From contig NZ_JAFCLZ010000026.1 of NCBI RefSeq assembly GCF_018130165.1, positions 54,224-118,223 on the forward strand: a stretch of 64,000 nt of DNA, given 5' to 3'. The position numbers and the translations under genes were made by a program. Source of the DNA: Bradyrhizobium sp. JYMT SZCCT0180. Its GTDB lineage: Bacteria; Pseudomonadota; Alphaproteobacteria; Rhizobiales; Xanthobacteraceae. The notes beneath the pieces were generated by a model. The model had not been told where the DNA came from, made no database searches, and worked only from the letters and a program-made list of their open reading frames with translations. Shown one piece after another: positions 15,388-25,506 of this stretch (its first letter is position 1; the number at the start of each line of letters is the position of its first letter).

Positions 15388-15416
15388 TTAAATCGTCCCC
15401 TCAATTGTCGTCGTTA

Positions 15417-16139
15417 TCATGACCTGAACAACCTGGTGTATTGTGTCTCATGCCGGAGGCTCGCAAGATCGGCGCGAAACGTCGCGCTGCCGAGATCGTC
15501 GAGCGAGGCCTGCAGCGCACGCGACGCGGTCGCGACCACCACCGGTTCCAGTGCTGCCAGGATGCGCTGGCTGTCGGTCTGCCCCAGTGGCACCAGCCGC
15601 GCGCCTGCGGAAATCCAATTCGAGACCACCGCATGCAGGAACGCATGCATCACCGGCGCCAGCGGAATTTTATGCGCGGCGCTGACGAGGCCGACCGCGA
15701 CGGGATAGATGGTGACGCCGCCGCAAGCTGAAACCAGATCGTCGAGGCCGTCGCAGGTCCAGGCCGCGCGCGCGATGTCGATGAAGGCGCGGCCCTGCGT
15801 CGAGGTTTCGAGCTGGCGCTCGCGCGACGGCACGAAGGCCGCGGCAAGCTCCGCGATCTCGCCCAACGCGGCCGTGTCGTTTGCAGTCGCCGCCCGGTAC
15901 GCCCTTGCCAGAAACACGCCGTCGCAAAAGCCCGAGCCGTCGGCCAGCATCGCTGTCAGCCACGCTCGCAACGAGGCGGCATCGGTGATGTCGCCAGCCT
16001 CCACCGCCCATTCGATGCCGCTGGAATAGGAAAACGCGCCAACCGGAAAGGCCGGCGAGAGCCACGTCATCAGCCGGTACAGCGCCGCGCCCTCGTCTGC
16101 CGTCATCCCGTCAGCCGGGACGGGCTCACTTGTGGTCAT
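15417..16139 (-). CDS. ureF: Urease accessory protein UreF
   Basis: UreF acts with UreD as the docking platform for UreG on apo-urease. From the ATG at 16139 it has 240 residues and is all-helical, with the family motifs LMTWLSPAFPVGAFSYSSGI near the N-terminus and SRERQLETSTQGRAF in the middle. The frame is open to 16304, but that part runs antisense-like through the His-rich end of ureE and reads as repeated Thr/Ile, so it is not protein. The start at 16139 overlaps the ureE stop by 14 bases; a second ATG at 16106 is possible. Confidence 0.94.
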   Translation of the reverse strand: MTTSEPVPADGMTADEGAALYRLMTWLSPAFPVGAFSYSSGIEWAVEAGDITDAASLRAWLTAMLADGSGFCDGVFLARAYRAATANDTAALGEIAELAAAFVPSRERQLETSTQGRAFIDIARAAWTCDGLDDLVSACGGVTIYPVAVGLVSAAHKIPLAPVMHAFLHAVVSNWISAGARLVPLGQTDSQRILAALEPVVVATASRALQASLDDLGSATFRADLASLRHETQYTRLFRS

Positions 16140-16725
16140 GAGCATGGGAATGATCGTGGGGGTGATGATCGTGGTCGCAATGCTCGTCATGATGATGGTG
16201 GTGGTCGTGATCGTGCGCGTGACCGTGCGAGGCATGGTCATGCGAAGAATGGTCGTGGCCGGTATGCCCGTGCGCGGATTCCGGTGCGTGGGCGTGGCCG
16301 GCATAGGCGCCGCCTTCGGGATCGAACGGCGCCTCGATCTCGATGATGCGCGCGCCGAGGCCCTTCACCATCGCCTCGATCACGTGATCCCTGCGGATGC
16401 GAAGGCCCTTCGGCATGATCTGGGTCGGCAGATGGCGGTTGCCGAGATGCCAGGCGACGCGAACCAGGTGCAGCGGATCGGCGCCGCGGATTTCGATCAG
16501 CGGCTCGGGGGCGGCAACCACCTCGATCAGGCGGCCGTCTTCCAGCACCAGCGCATCGCCGCCGCGAAGCGCGATGGCGTTTTCCAGGTCGAGCAGGAAT
16601 TCGAGCCCGCGCGTGCCCGTCATCGCCATCCGCCGCCGGTGCCGATCGTCGAAATCGAGCACCACGGTATCGGCGGCGGCTTCCGTCCAGCGATGCTGGC
16701 CGAGGACTTTGGTGGCGCGGATCAT
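16126..16725 (-). CDS. ureE: Urease nickel metallochaperone UreE with long His-rich tail
   Basis: UreE stores nickel and hands it to UreG. The protein has 199 residues: an N-terminal peptide-binding domain (1-75) and a ferredoxin-like metal-binding domain with WHLGNRHLPTQ around residue 95, which carries the conserved nickel His. The tail from about residue 143 on is dominated by His and Asp and includes a run of five histidines and one Cys (HHHHHDEHCDHDHH). Such tails bind several extra nickel ions in Klebsiella UreE; this one is long. It suggests storage of nickel when supply varies. Confidence 0.95.
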   Translation of the reverse strand: MIRATKVLGQHRWTEAAADTVVLDFDDRHRRRMAMTGTRGLEFLLDLENAIALRGGDALVLEDGRLIEVVAAPEPLIEIRGADPLHLVRVAWHLGNRHLPTQIMPKGLRIRRDHVIEAMVKGLGARIIEIEAPFDPEGGAYAGHAHAPESAHGHTGHDHSSHDHASHGHAHDHDHHHHHDEHCDHDHHPHDHSHAHDHK

Positions 16726-16814
16726 GCTAAAATACCTGACGCAAGATCGAGCAAGGGGGCCGCATGGTTCGAGACGCGCGGCATTGCCGCGCTCCTCACC
16801 ATGAGGGTTTTAGA

Positions 16815-16891
16815 CCTCATCCTGAGGAGGCGCCAACGGGTCCGTGCGACGCACGGCCCGATGACAGGCTCCGCGCCGTCTCGAAGGATGA
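16815..16891. repeat. Palindromic repeat, family 2
   Basis: CCTCATCCTGAGG at the left and CTCGAAGGATGA at the right are the two ends of a repeat type also seen at 19336-19446. It lies between the monooxygenase gene and ureE, inside the operon. Confidence 0.6.
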
Positions 16892-16924
16892 AGCCACCGA
16901 ATGCGCGACGATGCAGCATGCGCA

Positions 16925-17224
16925 CTAAAACTTCTCCACCTTGCCGTCGCTGATGATCTCGATCACAGTCGGCGCCGTCTTCATCTGCGACGAATACTCC
17001 CGCCACACCTTCATGTGCGGCGCCTTGCCGTGCGCATTGAGGTCGTCGCGGGTTTCCCAGCGCTCCACCACCACATAGAGATTGGGATTGTTGACGCTGA
17101 CATTGCCGTCATAGGAGAGGCAGCCCTTCTCCTTGAGCGTTTCAACGGTGCAGGCCTTGTGCCCCTTGATGAAGTCGTCCTTGTTTTCCGGCTTCATGGG
17201 CGTGGTGGCGATGACGTAGATCAT
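16925..17224 (-). CDS. Antibiotic biosynthesis monooxygenase (ABM) domain protein, copy B
   Basis: This 99-residue single-domain protein has the dimeric alpha-beta barrel fold of the ABM superfamily: IYVIATTPMKPENKDDFI, then CLSYDGNVS, YVVVERWETRDDLNAH and HMKVW. The family includes quinol monooxygenases and heme-degrading or signal-modifying enzymes. No substrate can be assigned. It is a paralogue of the next gene upstream (17250-17549), with the same length and the same order of motifs but clearly diverged sequence. Both lie inside the urease operon between ureC and ureE. Confidence 0.85.
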   Translation of the reverse strand: MIYVIATTPMKPENKDDFIKGHKACTVETLKEKGCLSYDGNVSVNNPNLYVVVERWETRDDLNAHGKAPHMKVWREYSSQMKTAPTVIEIISDGKVEKF

Positions 17225-17249
17225 GGATTCTCTCCCTCGTTTTTCTTGA

Positions 17250-17549
17250 TTAGCGGGTTTCGACTTTTTCGGGGGTGATGTATTCGATCTTCGGCGGCGC
17301 GCTCATGCATTTGACCGCGACGCGGCCGAAGGTTTTCATGTGCTCGGCGGTCCGGTGCGGCCCCAGCGCCTCCATGTTCTCCCACTGCTCCACGAACACC
17401 ATCTTGGAATGGTCGGTGACGCTTTCATGCAGATCATAGGCGATGTTGCCCGGCTCTTTCCGGGTTTCCATGATGCAGGCGGTGGCCGCCGCGATGAAAT
17501 CGGCGCGTGTTTCAGGCTTGATGGTGAGCGTGGCAACGACGTAAATCAT
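17250..17549 (-). CDS. Antibiotic biosynthesis monooxygenase (ABM) domain protein, copy A
   Basis: This 99-residue ABM-fold protein reads IYVVATLTIKPETRADFIAA, IAYDLHESVTDHSKMVFVEQ, WENMEALGPH and HMKTFG. This is a better match to the quinol-monooxygenase branch than copy B, since it keeps the NIAYDL and FVEQWEN motifs. It starts 50 bases after the ureC stop and precedes copy B by 25 bases. The pair looks like an old tandem duplication. Its role in urea use is unknown; it may simply share the operon. Confidence 0.87.
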   Translation of the reverse strand: MIYVVATLTIKPETRADFIAAATACIMETRKEPGNIAYDLHESVTDHSKMVFVEQWENMEALGPHRTAEHMKTFGRVAVKCMSAPPKIEYITPEKVETR

Positions 17550-17599
17550 GAAGAATCCTCCCGGATTTTTGTTCTGGCTAAGACTGCCTGGGAGAAACC

Positions 17600-19312
<1,713 letters not shown>

Positions 19313-19335
19313 GAACTTAGCTCCAGAAAGCAGGT

Positions 19336-19446
19336 CGTCATCCTGAGGTGCGAGCCCTCTTGGGCGAGCCTCGAAGGATGATTGGGTTTGCGCGCGTAGC
19401 CCATCCTTCGAGGCGCGCTCAAGTGAGCGCGCACCTCAGGATGACG
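19336..19446. repeat. Palindromic doublet, family 2, between ureB and ureC
   Basis: CGTCATCCTGAGGTGCGAGC at the left is mirrored by GCGCACCTCAGGATGACG at the right. The inner arms CCTCGAAGGATGA and CATCCTTCGAGG also pair. The whole unit can fold into one long stem inside the operon transcript. Confidence 0.8.
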
Positions 19447-19469
19447 GCGGTGGGGGTGGCGAATAGCGA

Positions 19470-19775
19470 TCACAGCTTGCCCTGAACCTCGCCGCGGAAA
19501 CCGTAGATCACACGCTTGCCCGCCAGCGCGACGAGTTGCACGTCGCGGGTCTGACCGGGCTCGAAGCGGACTGCGGTGCCGGCGGCGATGTCGAGGCGCA
19601 TGCCGCGGGCTTTCTTTCGGTCGAATTTCAACGCCGGATTGGTCTCGAAGAAATGGTAGTGCGAGCCGACCTGGATCGGCCGGTCGCCGGTATTGGCGAC
19701 CGTCAGCGTCACGGTCTTGCGGCCGGCATTGAGTTCGATCTCGCCGTCCTGGATGAAGCGTTCACCGGGGATCAT
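19470..19775 (-). CDS. ureB: Urease beta subunit
   Basis: This structural subunit of urease has 101 residues from the ATG at 19775, which has GAGGTGAAAAAG upstream. The sequence begins MIPGERFIQDGEIELNAG and contains the family motifs NTGDRPIQVGSHYHFFETN and RLDIAAGTAVRFEPG. The frame extends to 19832, but the added residues come from a palindromic repeat. UreB is separate from UreA and UreC, the three-subunit form usual in bacteria. Confidence 0.97.
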   Translation of the reverse strand: MIPGERFIQDGEIELNAGRKTVTLTVANTGDRPIQVGSHYHFFETNPALKFDRKKARGMRLDIAAGTAVRFEPGQTRDVQLVALAGKRVIYGFRGEVQGKL

Positions 19776-19801
19776 CTTTTTCACCTCACAACACTTTGCT
19801 G

Positions 19802-19887
19802 CGTCATGGTCGGGCTTGTCCCGGCCATCCACGTCTTAATTTGCGGTTCGAAAGACGTGGATGCCCGGCACAAGGCCGGGCATGACG
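19802..19887. repeat. REP-like palindromic doublet, family 1, between ureA and ureB
   Basis: CGTCATGGTCGGGCTTGTCC and CATCCACGTCTT at the left are mirrored by AAGACGTGGATG and CCGGGCATGACG at the right. It fills the gap between ureA and ureB. Confidence 0.8.
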
Positions 19888-19904
19888 GATATGGACAATG
19901 CTCT

Positions 19905-20207
19905 TCACCTGATCGGCTCATGCACGGTGACGAGCTTTGTGCCGTCCGGAAAGGTCGCCTCGACCTGGATGTCGTGGATCATCTCGGGAATCCCATCCAT
20001 GCACTGCGCCCGCGTGATCACCTGCGCGCCGGCTTGCATCAGGTCAGCCACCGTGCGGCCGTCGCGCGCGCCTTCGACGATGAAATCGGAAATGATCGCG
20101 ATCGCTTCGGGGTGGTTGAGCTTGACGCCGCGCTCCAGCCTGCGGCGCGCCACCATCGCGGCCATCGAGATCAGGAGCTTGTCTTTTTCGCGGGGGGAGA
20201 GATTCAT
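19905..20207 (-). CDS. ureA: Urease gamma subunit
   Basis: This small structural subunit has 100 residues, the standard length. It begins MNLSPREKDKLLISMAAMVA, followed by RRLERGVKLNHPEAIAII, VADLMQAGAQVI, and near the end MIHDIQVEATFPDGTKLVTV. It starts 37 bases after ureD and belongs to the same minus-strand operon. Confidence 0.98.
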   Translation of the reverse strand: MNLSPREKDKLLISMAAMVARRRLERGVKLNHPEAIAIISDFIVEGARDGRTVADLMQAGAQVITRAQCMDGIPEMIHDIQVEATFPDGTKLVTVHEPIR

Positions 20208-20244
20208 GCGGGCACTCGAGTGATGTATAGTTGAGCCAGAGACG

Positions 20245-21081
<837 letters not shown>

Positions 21082-21124
21082 CCGTTCCCCAAAACCGGCC
21101 GCCGCGGCTCAATCCGTTCTAAAG

Positions 21125-21820
21125 TTACAGCGCCATCTGGCGGCTGATCTCGGCGGGATCCATCGCACTCCGGTCGCACGCATATTTCACCGCGCCCCGG
21201 TCCATGACTGCGAAATTGTCGCCGAGCTCGCAGGCAAAGTCGAGATATTGTTCGACCAGCACGATCGCCATGGTGCCGAGGCTACGCAGATAGGAGATGG
21301 CGCGGCCGATATCCTTGATGATCGAGGGCTGGATGCCCTCGGTCGGCTCGTCGAGCAGCAGCAGTTTCGGCCGCATCACCAGCGCCCGGCCGATCGCGAG
21401 CTGCTGCTGCTGACCGCCGGAGAGGTCGCCGCCGCGCCGGCCGAGCATCGAATTCAGTACCGGAAACAGCGAGAACACGTCGTCGGGAATGTTGCGGTCG
21501 TCACGCTTCAGCGGGCCAAAGCCGGTCTTGAGATTTTCCTCCACCGTCAGCAGCGGAAAAATCTCGCGGCCCTGCGGCACGAAGCCAATGCCTTTTCGCG
21601 CTCGCTCATACGGCTTGAGGCCGGTGATATCGTCACCGTTGAGCGTGATCGAACCCGAGGCAATCGGGTATTGGCCGACCATGGCGCGAAGCAGCGAGGT
21701 TTTGCCGACGCCGTTGCGGCCGAGCACACAGGTCACCTTGCCTGGCTCGGCCTTGATCGAAACGCCGCGCAGCGCCTGCGCAGCGCCGTAATAGAGGCTG
21801 ATGTTATCAACGTTCAGCAT
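21125..21820 (-). CDS. urtE: Urea ABC transporter ATP-binding protein UrtE
   Basis: This is one of two ATPases of the high-affinity urea importer, LivF-like. The 231 residues have Walker A GRNGVGKTSLLR, the signature LSGGQQQQLAIGRAL, Walker B LLLLDEPTEGIQ and the switch His after VEQY (weak). The start lies three bases after the urtD stop, so the two are translated together. Direct linkage to ureDABC supports urea as the substrate rather than branched amino acids. Confidence 0.95.
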   Translation of the reverse strand: MLNVDNISLYYGAAQALRGVSIKAEPGKVTCVLGRNGVGKTSLLRAMVGQYPIASGSITLNGDDITGLKPYERARKGIGFVPQGREIFPLLTVEENLKTGFGPLKRDDRNIPDDVFSLFPVLNSMLGRRGGDLSGGQQQQLAIGRALVMRPKLLLLDEPTEGIQPSIIKDIGRAISYLRSLGTMAIVLVEQYLDFACELGDNFAVMDRGAVKYACDRSAMDPAEISRQMAL

Positions 21821-21823
21821 GGA

Positions 21824-22585
21824 TCACCGCCCCAGATAGACTTCGACCACGCGGTCATTGGTTGAAACCTGGTCGATCGATCCTTCGGCCAGCACGGTGC
21901 CTTCGTGGAGGCAGGTCACCTTGACCCCGAGTTCGCGCACGAAGGTCATGTCGTGCTCGACCACCATGATGGTCTTGTCCTTGTTGATTTCCTTGAGCAG
22001 CTCGGCGGTCTGATGGGTCTCGACGTCGGTCATGCCGGCAACGGGCTCGTCGACCAGCAGCAGTTTCGGATCCTGCGCCAGCAGCATACCGATCTCGAGC
22101 CATTGTTTCTGGCCGTGCGACAGGCTCCCGGCGAGCTTGGTCCGCGAATCCTTCAGCCGGATGGTTTCCAGCACGCGCTCGATGCGCTCGGCGTCGGGCT
22201 TGCTGCCGCGCCAGAACAGCGTGCCCTTGACGCTGTGATCGACATTGAGCGCCAGCAGCAGATTGTCCTCGATGGTCTGGCTCTCGAACACCGTCGGCTT
22301 CTGGAATTTACGGCCGATGCCGAGTTCGGCGATGCGGGTTTCATCGAGGCGCGTCAGGTCCGTGACACCGTCGAACAGCACCACCCCCTCGTCCGGCTTG
22401 GTCTTGCCGGTGATGATGTCCATCATCGTGGTCTTGCCGGCGCCGTTCGGGCCGATGATGGCGCGCATCTCGCCCGGCTCCAGCGTCAGCGACAGATTGT
22501 TGATGGCGTGGAAGCCGTCGAACGAGACGTGCACGCCGTCGAGATAGAGCAGCGCGGACGTCGTCCTGGTGTTCATCGCGTTCAT
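21824..22585 (-). CDS. urtD: Urea ABC transporter ATP-binding protein UrtD
   Basis: This is the second ATPase, LivG-like. From the ATG at 22585 (GGAG upstream) it has 253 residues. Walker A is GPNGAGKTTMMDIITG, and the signature is LSHGQKQWLEIGMLL, a form typical of UrtD. Walker B is LLLVDEPVAGM and the switch region is MVVEHDMTFV. The frame is open to 22681, but that part overlaps the urtC gene. The start is four bases past the urtC stop. Confidence 0.95.
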   Translation of the reverse strand: MNAMNTRTTSALLYLDGVHVSFDGFHAINNLSLTLEPGEMRAIIGPNGAGKTTMMDIITGKTKPDEGVVLFDGVTDLTRLDETRIAELGIGRKFQKPTVFESQTIEDNLLLALNVDHSVKGTLFWRGSKPDAERIERVLETIRLKDSRTKLAGSLSHGQKQWLEIGMLLAQDPKLLLVDEPVAGMTDVETHQTAELLKEINKDKTIMVVEHDMTFVRELGVKVTCLHEGTVLAEGSIDQVSTNDRVVEVYLGR

Positions 22586-22589
22586 GCGC

Positions 22590-23753
22590 TCACTCCGCCG
22601 GCTTCGGTTCGCTGATGCCGTCTTCGCGGGCGGCACTTTCGGCGTTGAGGCGCTTGGCGCTCCATGGCTCATACCAGGCATTGAAGGTGCCGATGATGCC
22701 CTTCGGCAGCAGCAGCGTCACCAGGATGAACAGCGCGCCCAGCATGAACAGCCAATACGGCGCCAGCGGGCCCGAGGTGAACACGGTTTTCGCGTAATTG
22801 ACCACGATGGCGCCGAGCGCAGCCCCGATCAGCGTGCCGCGGCCGCCGACCGCCACCCAGATCACCGCCTCGATCGAATTGCCCGGCGCGAACTCGCCGG
22901 GATTGATGATGCCGACCTGCGGCACGTAGAGCGCACCGGCGACGCCGGCCATGCAAGCCGACAGCGTGAACACGAACAGCTTGTAGGATTCGACGCGGTA
23001 GCCGAGGAAGCGCGTGCGAGACTCGGCGTCGCGGATCGCGATCAGCACCTTGCCGAGTTTCGACGTCACCACCGCGCGACAGATCAGGAACGCGACGATC
23101 AGCGCCAGGCAGCTCAGGATGAACAAAGCGGCGCGGGTGCCGTCGGCCTGAACGTTGAAGCCCAGAATGTCCTTGAAGTCGGTCAGGCCGTTATTGCCGC
23201 CGAAGCCGAAATCGTTGCGGAAGAACGCCAGCAGCAGCGCGTAGGTCATCGCCTGCGTGATGATCGAAAGATAAACGCCGGTGACGCGTGAGCGGAACGC
23301 CAGCCAGCCGAAGCAGAAGGCGAGCAGGCCCGGCACCACCAAGACCATCAGCGCCGCGAACCAGAACATATCAAAACCGTACCAGTACCAGGGCAGCTCC
23401 GGATAGTTCAGGAACACCATGAAGTCGGGCAGGACCGGATTGCCGTAGACGCCGCGGCTGCCGATCTGTCGCATCAGGTACATGCCCATCGCGTAACCGC
23501 CGAGCGCGAAGAACGCGCCATGGCCGAGCGAGAGAATGCCGCAATAGCCCCAGATCAGGTCGATCGAGAGCGCCAGGATGGCGTAGCAGACATATTTGCC
23601 GAACAGCGCGACCAGATAGGTCGGCACCTGGAACATCGAACCTGACGGCAGCAGCAGGTTGGACAGCGGGATCAGCACGCCGAGACCGGCGACGATCAGC
23701 AGGAAGACGGTCGCGCTGCGATCCAGCGAGCGGGTGAGGACATGCGGCGTCAT
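22590..23753 (-). CDS. urtC: Urea ABC transporter permease UrtC
   Basis: This LivM-type inner membrane permease has 387 residues with about ten hydrophobic segments. Family landmarks are CYAILALSIDLIWGYCGILS, then LGHGAFFALGGYAMGMYLM, GNNGLTDFKD, and GVAGALYVPQVGIINPGEF. A Glu/Pro-rich cytoplasmic C-terminal end follows (SEPKPAE). Its ATG overlaps the urtB stop by four bases. Confidence 0.95.
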   Translation of the reverse strand: MTPHVLTRSLDRSATVFLLIVAGLGVLIPLSNLLLPSGSMFQVPTYLVALFGKYVCYAILALSIDLIWGYCGILSLGHGAFFALGGYAMGMYLMRQIGSRGVYGNPVLPDFMVFLNYPELPWYWYGFDMFWFAALMVLVVPGLLAFCFGWLAFRSRVTGVYLSIITQAMTYALLLAFFRNDFGFGGNNGLTDFKDILGFNVQADGTRAALFILSCLALIVAFLICRAVVTSKLGKVLIAIRDAESRTRFLGYRVESYKLFVFTLSACMAGVAGALYVPQVGIINPGEFAPGNSIEAVIWVAVGGRGTLIGAALGAIVVNYAKTVFTSGPLAPYWLFMLGALFILVTLLLPKGIIGTFNAWYEPWSAKRLNAESAAREDGISEPKPAE

Positions 23754-25363
23754 GCTTCGATCGCCCGTCCCTTGAGCGCGAACAGGCCGCGCGGCCGCTT
23801 CTGGATGAACAGGATGATCAGCACCAGGATCGCGATCTTGCCAAGCACGGCGCCCGCCACCGGCTCCAAAAACTTGTTGGCGATGCCGAGCGTGAAGGCG
23901 CCGACCAGCGTGCCCCAGAGATTACCGACGCCACCGAACACCACCACCATGAAGCTGTCGATGATGTAGCTCTGGCCGAGGTTGGGGCTGACATTGTCGA
24001 TCTGCGACAGCGCCACGCCGGCGATCCCGGCGATGCCGGAGCCGAGGCCGAAGGTAAGCGCGTCGACGCGCGAGGTAGCGATGCCCATCGAGGCCGCCAT
24101 CCGGCGGTTCTGCGTCACCGCGCGCATCTCGAGCCCGAGCGCCGTGTAGCGCAGCATCGCGAGCAGGATCGCGAACACCGCCAGCGTGAAGCAGAGGATC
24201 CAGAGCCGGTTATAGGTGATGGTGATCTGGCCGAGTTCGAACGCGCCGCTCATCCAGGAGGGATTGCCGACCTCGCGGTTGGTGGGGCCGAACGCGGTGC
24301 GCACCGCCTGCTGCAGCACCAGCGAGAGGCCCCAGGTCGCGAGCAGGGTTTCCAGCGGGCGGCCGTAGAGGAAGCGGATGATGCTGCGCTCGATCACCAC
24401 GCCGAGCGCGCCGGCAACAAGGAAGGCCAGCGGGACCGCCATCAGCAGCGAATAGTCGAACAATCCGGGATAGCTGGTGCGGATGACCTCCTGCACCACG
24501 AAGGTGGTGTAGGCGCCGATCATCACCATTTCGCCGTGGGCCATGTTGATGACGCCCATCACGCCGAAGGTGATCGCAAGCCCGATCGCCGCGAGCAGCA
24601 GCACCGAGCCCAGCGACAGGCCGTACCAGGCGTTCTGCACCATCGACCACAGCGCAAGATTGCTCTGGATCGCGGCGATGGCGCTGCTAGCAGCCTGCGC
24701 CACCAGCGGCGGCGCGTCGCTGCCAAGGCCCGTCAACAGCGCGAGGGCTTCCTGATCGCCGCGCGCCTTGATGATGGCGATGGACTCCAGCTTCTCGGCG
24801 TCTGACGCATCCGACTTGTAGAGCAGGATGGCGGCGCGGGCCTCGGCGAAAGCCGATTTCGCAGCCTTGTTGGTCTCTTTCGCCAGCGCGCCGTCGATCA
24901 CCGGAAGCGCAGCCTCGTCATGGCTCTTGAACACCTGTTGCGCCGCCGCGATCCGCTTGGCGGGATCGGGGGACAGCAGGGTCAGGCTGCCAAGGGCAGC
25001 CTCCACCGCGCGGCGCAGGCGGTTGTTGAGGCGAACGGCGGACGCGCCGGCAGGCAGGCTGGCCACCGCAGCCCCGGTCGCGGCATCGACGATCTTGCCG
25101 TCGGCCCCCGTGACGAAAACTCTCTTGGATTCCGGATCGGCCGACAGCCGGCCATCCTGGAGCGCGCTGATGATCGGAAAGGCCAGCGCGTTGCCTGACG
25201 ATGCGATCAGGCCAATCGCCTCGTCGGTGTCGGAGAATTCGTCATTGGCGAATTTGGCGACCGCGTCCTCGAACGGACCCGCCAGCGCCGGCACAGCGAA
25301 CGCTGCGATCAGGAAAAATGACAGAACAATAGCGCGAAGACGGTCAAGGAAATTGGCAGGCAC
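23750..25363 (-). CDS. urtB: Urea ABC transporter permease UrtB
   Basis: This LivH-type permease of the urea importer carries the long extracytoplasmic N-terminal region that sets UrtB apart. From the GTG at 25363 it has 537 residues: a signal-like segment (RAIVLSFFLIAAFAVPALAG), a helical soluble part of about 250 residues, then the membrane part with FGVMGVINMAHGEMVMIGAY. An ATG at 25402 is in frame, but it lies in the middle of a perfect 12-bp hairpin (25388-25413) and is probably not used. The frame is open to 25474. Confidence 0.92.
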   Translation of the reverse strand: MPANFLDRLRAIVLSFFLIAAFAVPALAGPFEDAVAKFANDEFSDTDEAIGLIASSGNALAFPIISALQDGRLSADPESKRVFVTGADGKIVDAATGAAVASLPAGASAVRLNNRLRRAVEAALGSLTLLSPDPAKRIAAAQQVFKSHDEAALPVIDGALAKETNKAAKSAFAEARAAILLYKSDASDAEKLESIAIIKARGDQEALALLTGLGSDAPPLVAQAASSAIAAIQSNLALWSMVQNAWYGLSLGSVLLLAAIGLAITFGVMGVINMAHGEMVMIGAYTTFVVQEVIRTSYPGLFDYSLLMAVPLAFLVAGALGVVIERSIIRFLYGRPLETLLATWGLSLVLQQAVRTAFGPTNREVGNPSWMSGAFELGQITITYNRLWILCFTLAVFAILLAMLRYTALGLEMRAVTQNRRMAASMGIATSRVDALTFGLGSGIAGIAGVALSQIDNVSPNLGQSYIIDSFMVVVFGGVGNLWGTLVGAFTLGIANKFLEPVAGAVLGKIAILVLIILFIQKRPRGLFALKGRAIEA

Positions 25364-25387
25364 GTTACGACCCCGGCAGGAGTAAGT

Positions 25388-25413
25388 GGAAGGCGGCGAC
25401 ATCGCCGCCTTCC
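25388..25413 (-). promoter_or_regulatory. Intercistronic hairpin between urtA and urtB
   Basis: GGAAGGCGGCGA and TCGCCGCCTTCC form a perfect 12-bp inverted repeat. A second hairpin (GGACTAATCC with GGATTATGTCC) lies at 25479-25502, just after the urtA stop. Neither has a T-run in operon direction, so they are more likely to protect the abundant urtA message or reduce read-through than to stop all transcription. Confidence 0.6.
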
Positions 25414-25506
25414 GGGTCTTCTTTTTCTCTTGGAAGTTTCTTGTTGCAGTCAGACCATGATCCTGTCGGATCAAATCGGGACATAATCCTTCGGATTAGT
25501 CCGGGA

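Noticed and set aside
16140..16304. Longer UreF start at 16304
   Set aside because: The added residues come from reading the His-codon repeat of ureE in another frame. Homologous UreF proteins start near 16139 or 16106.
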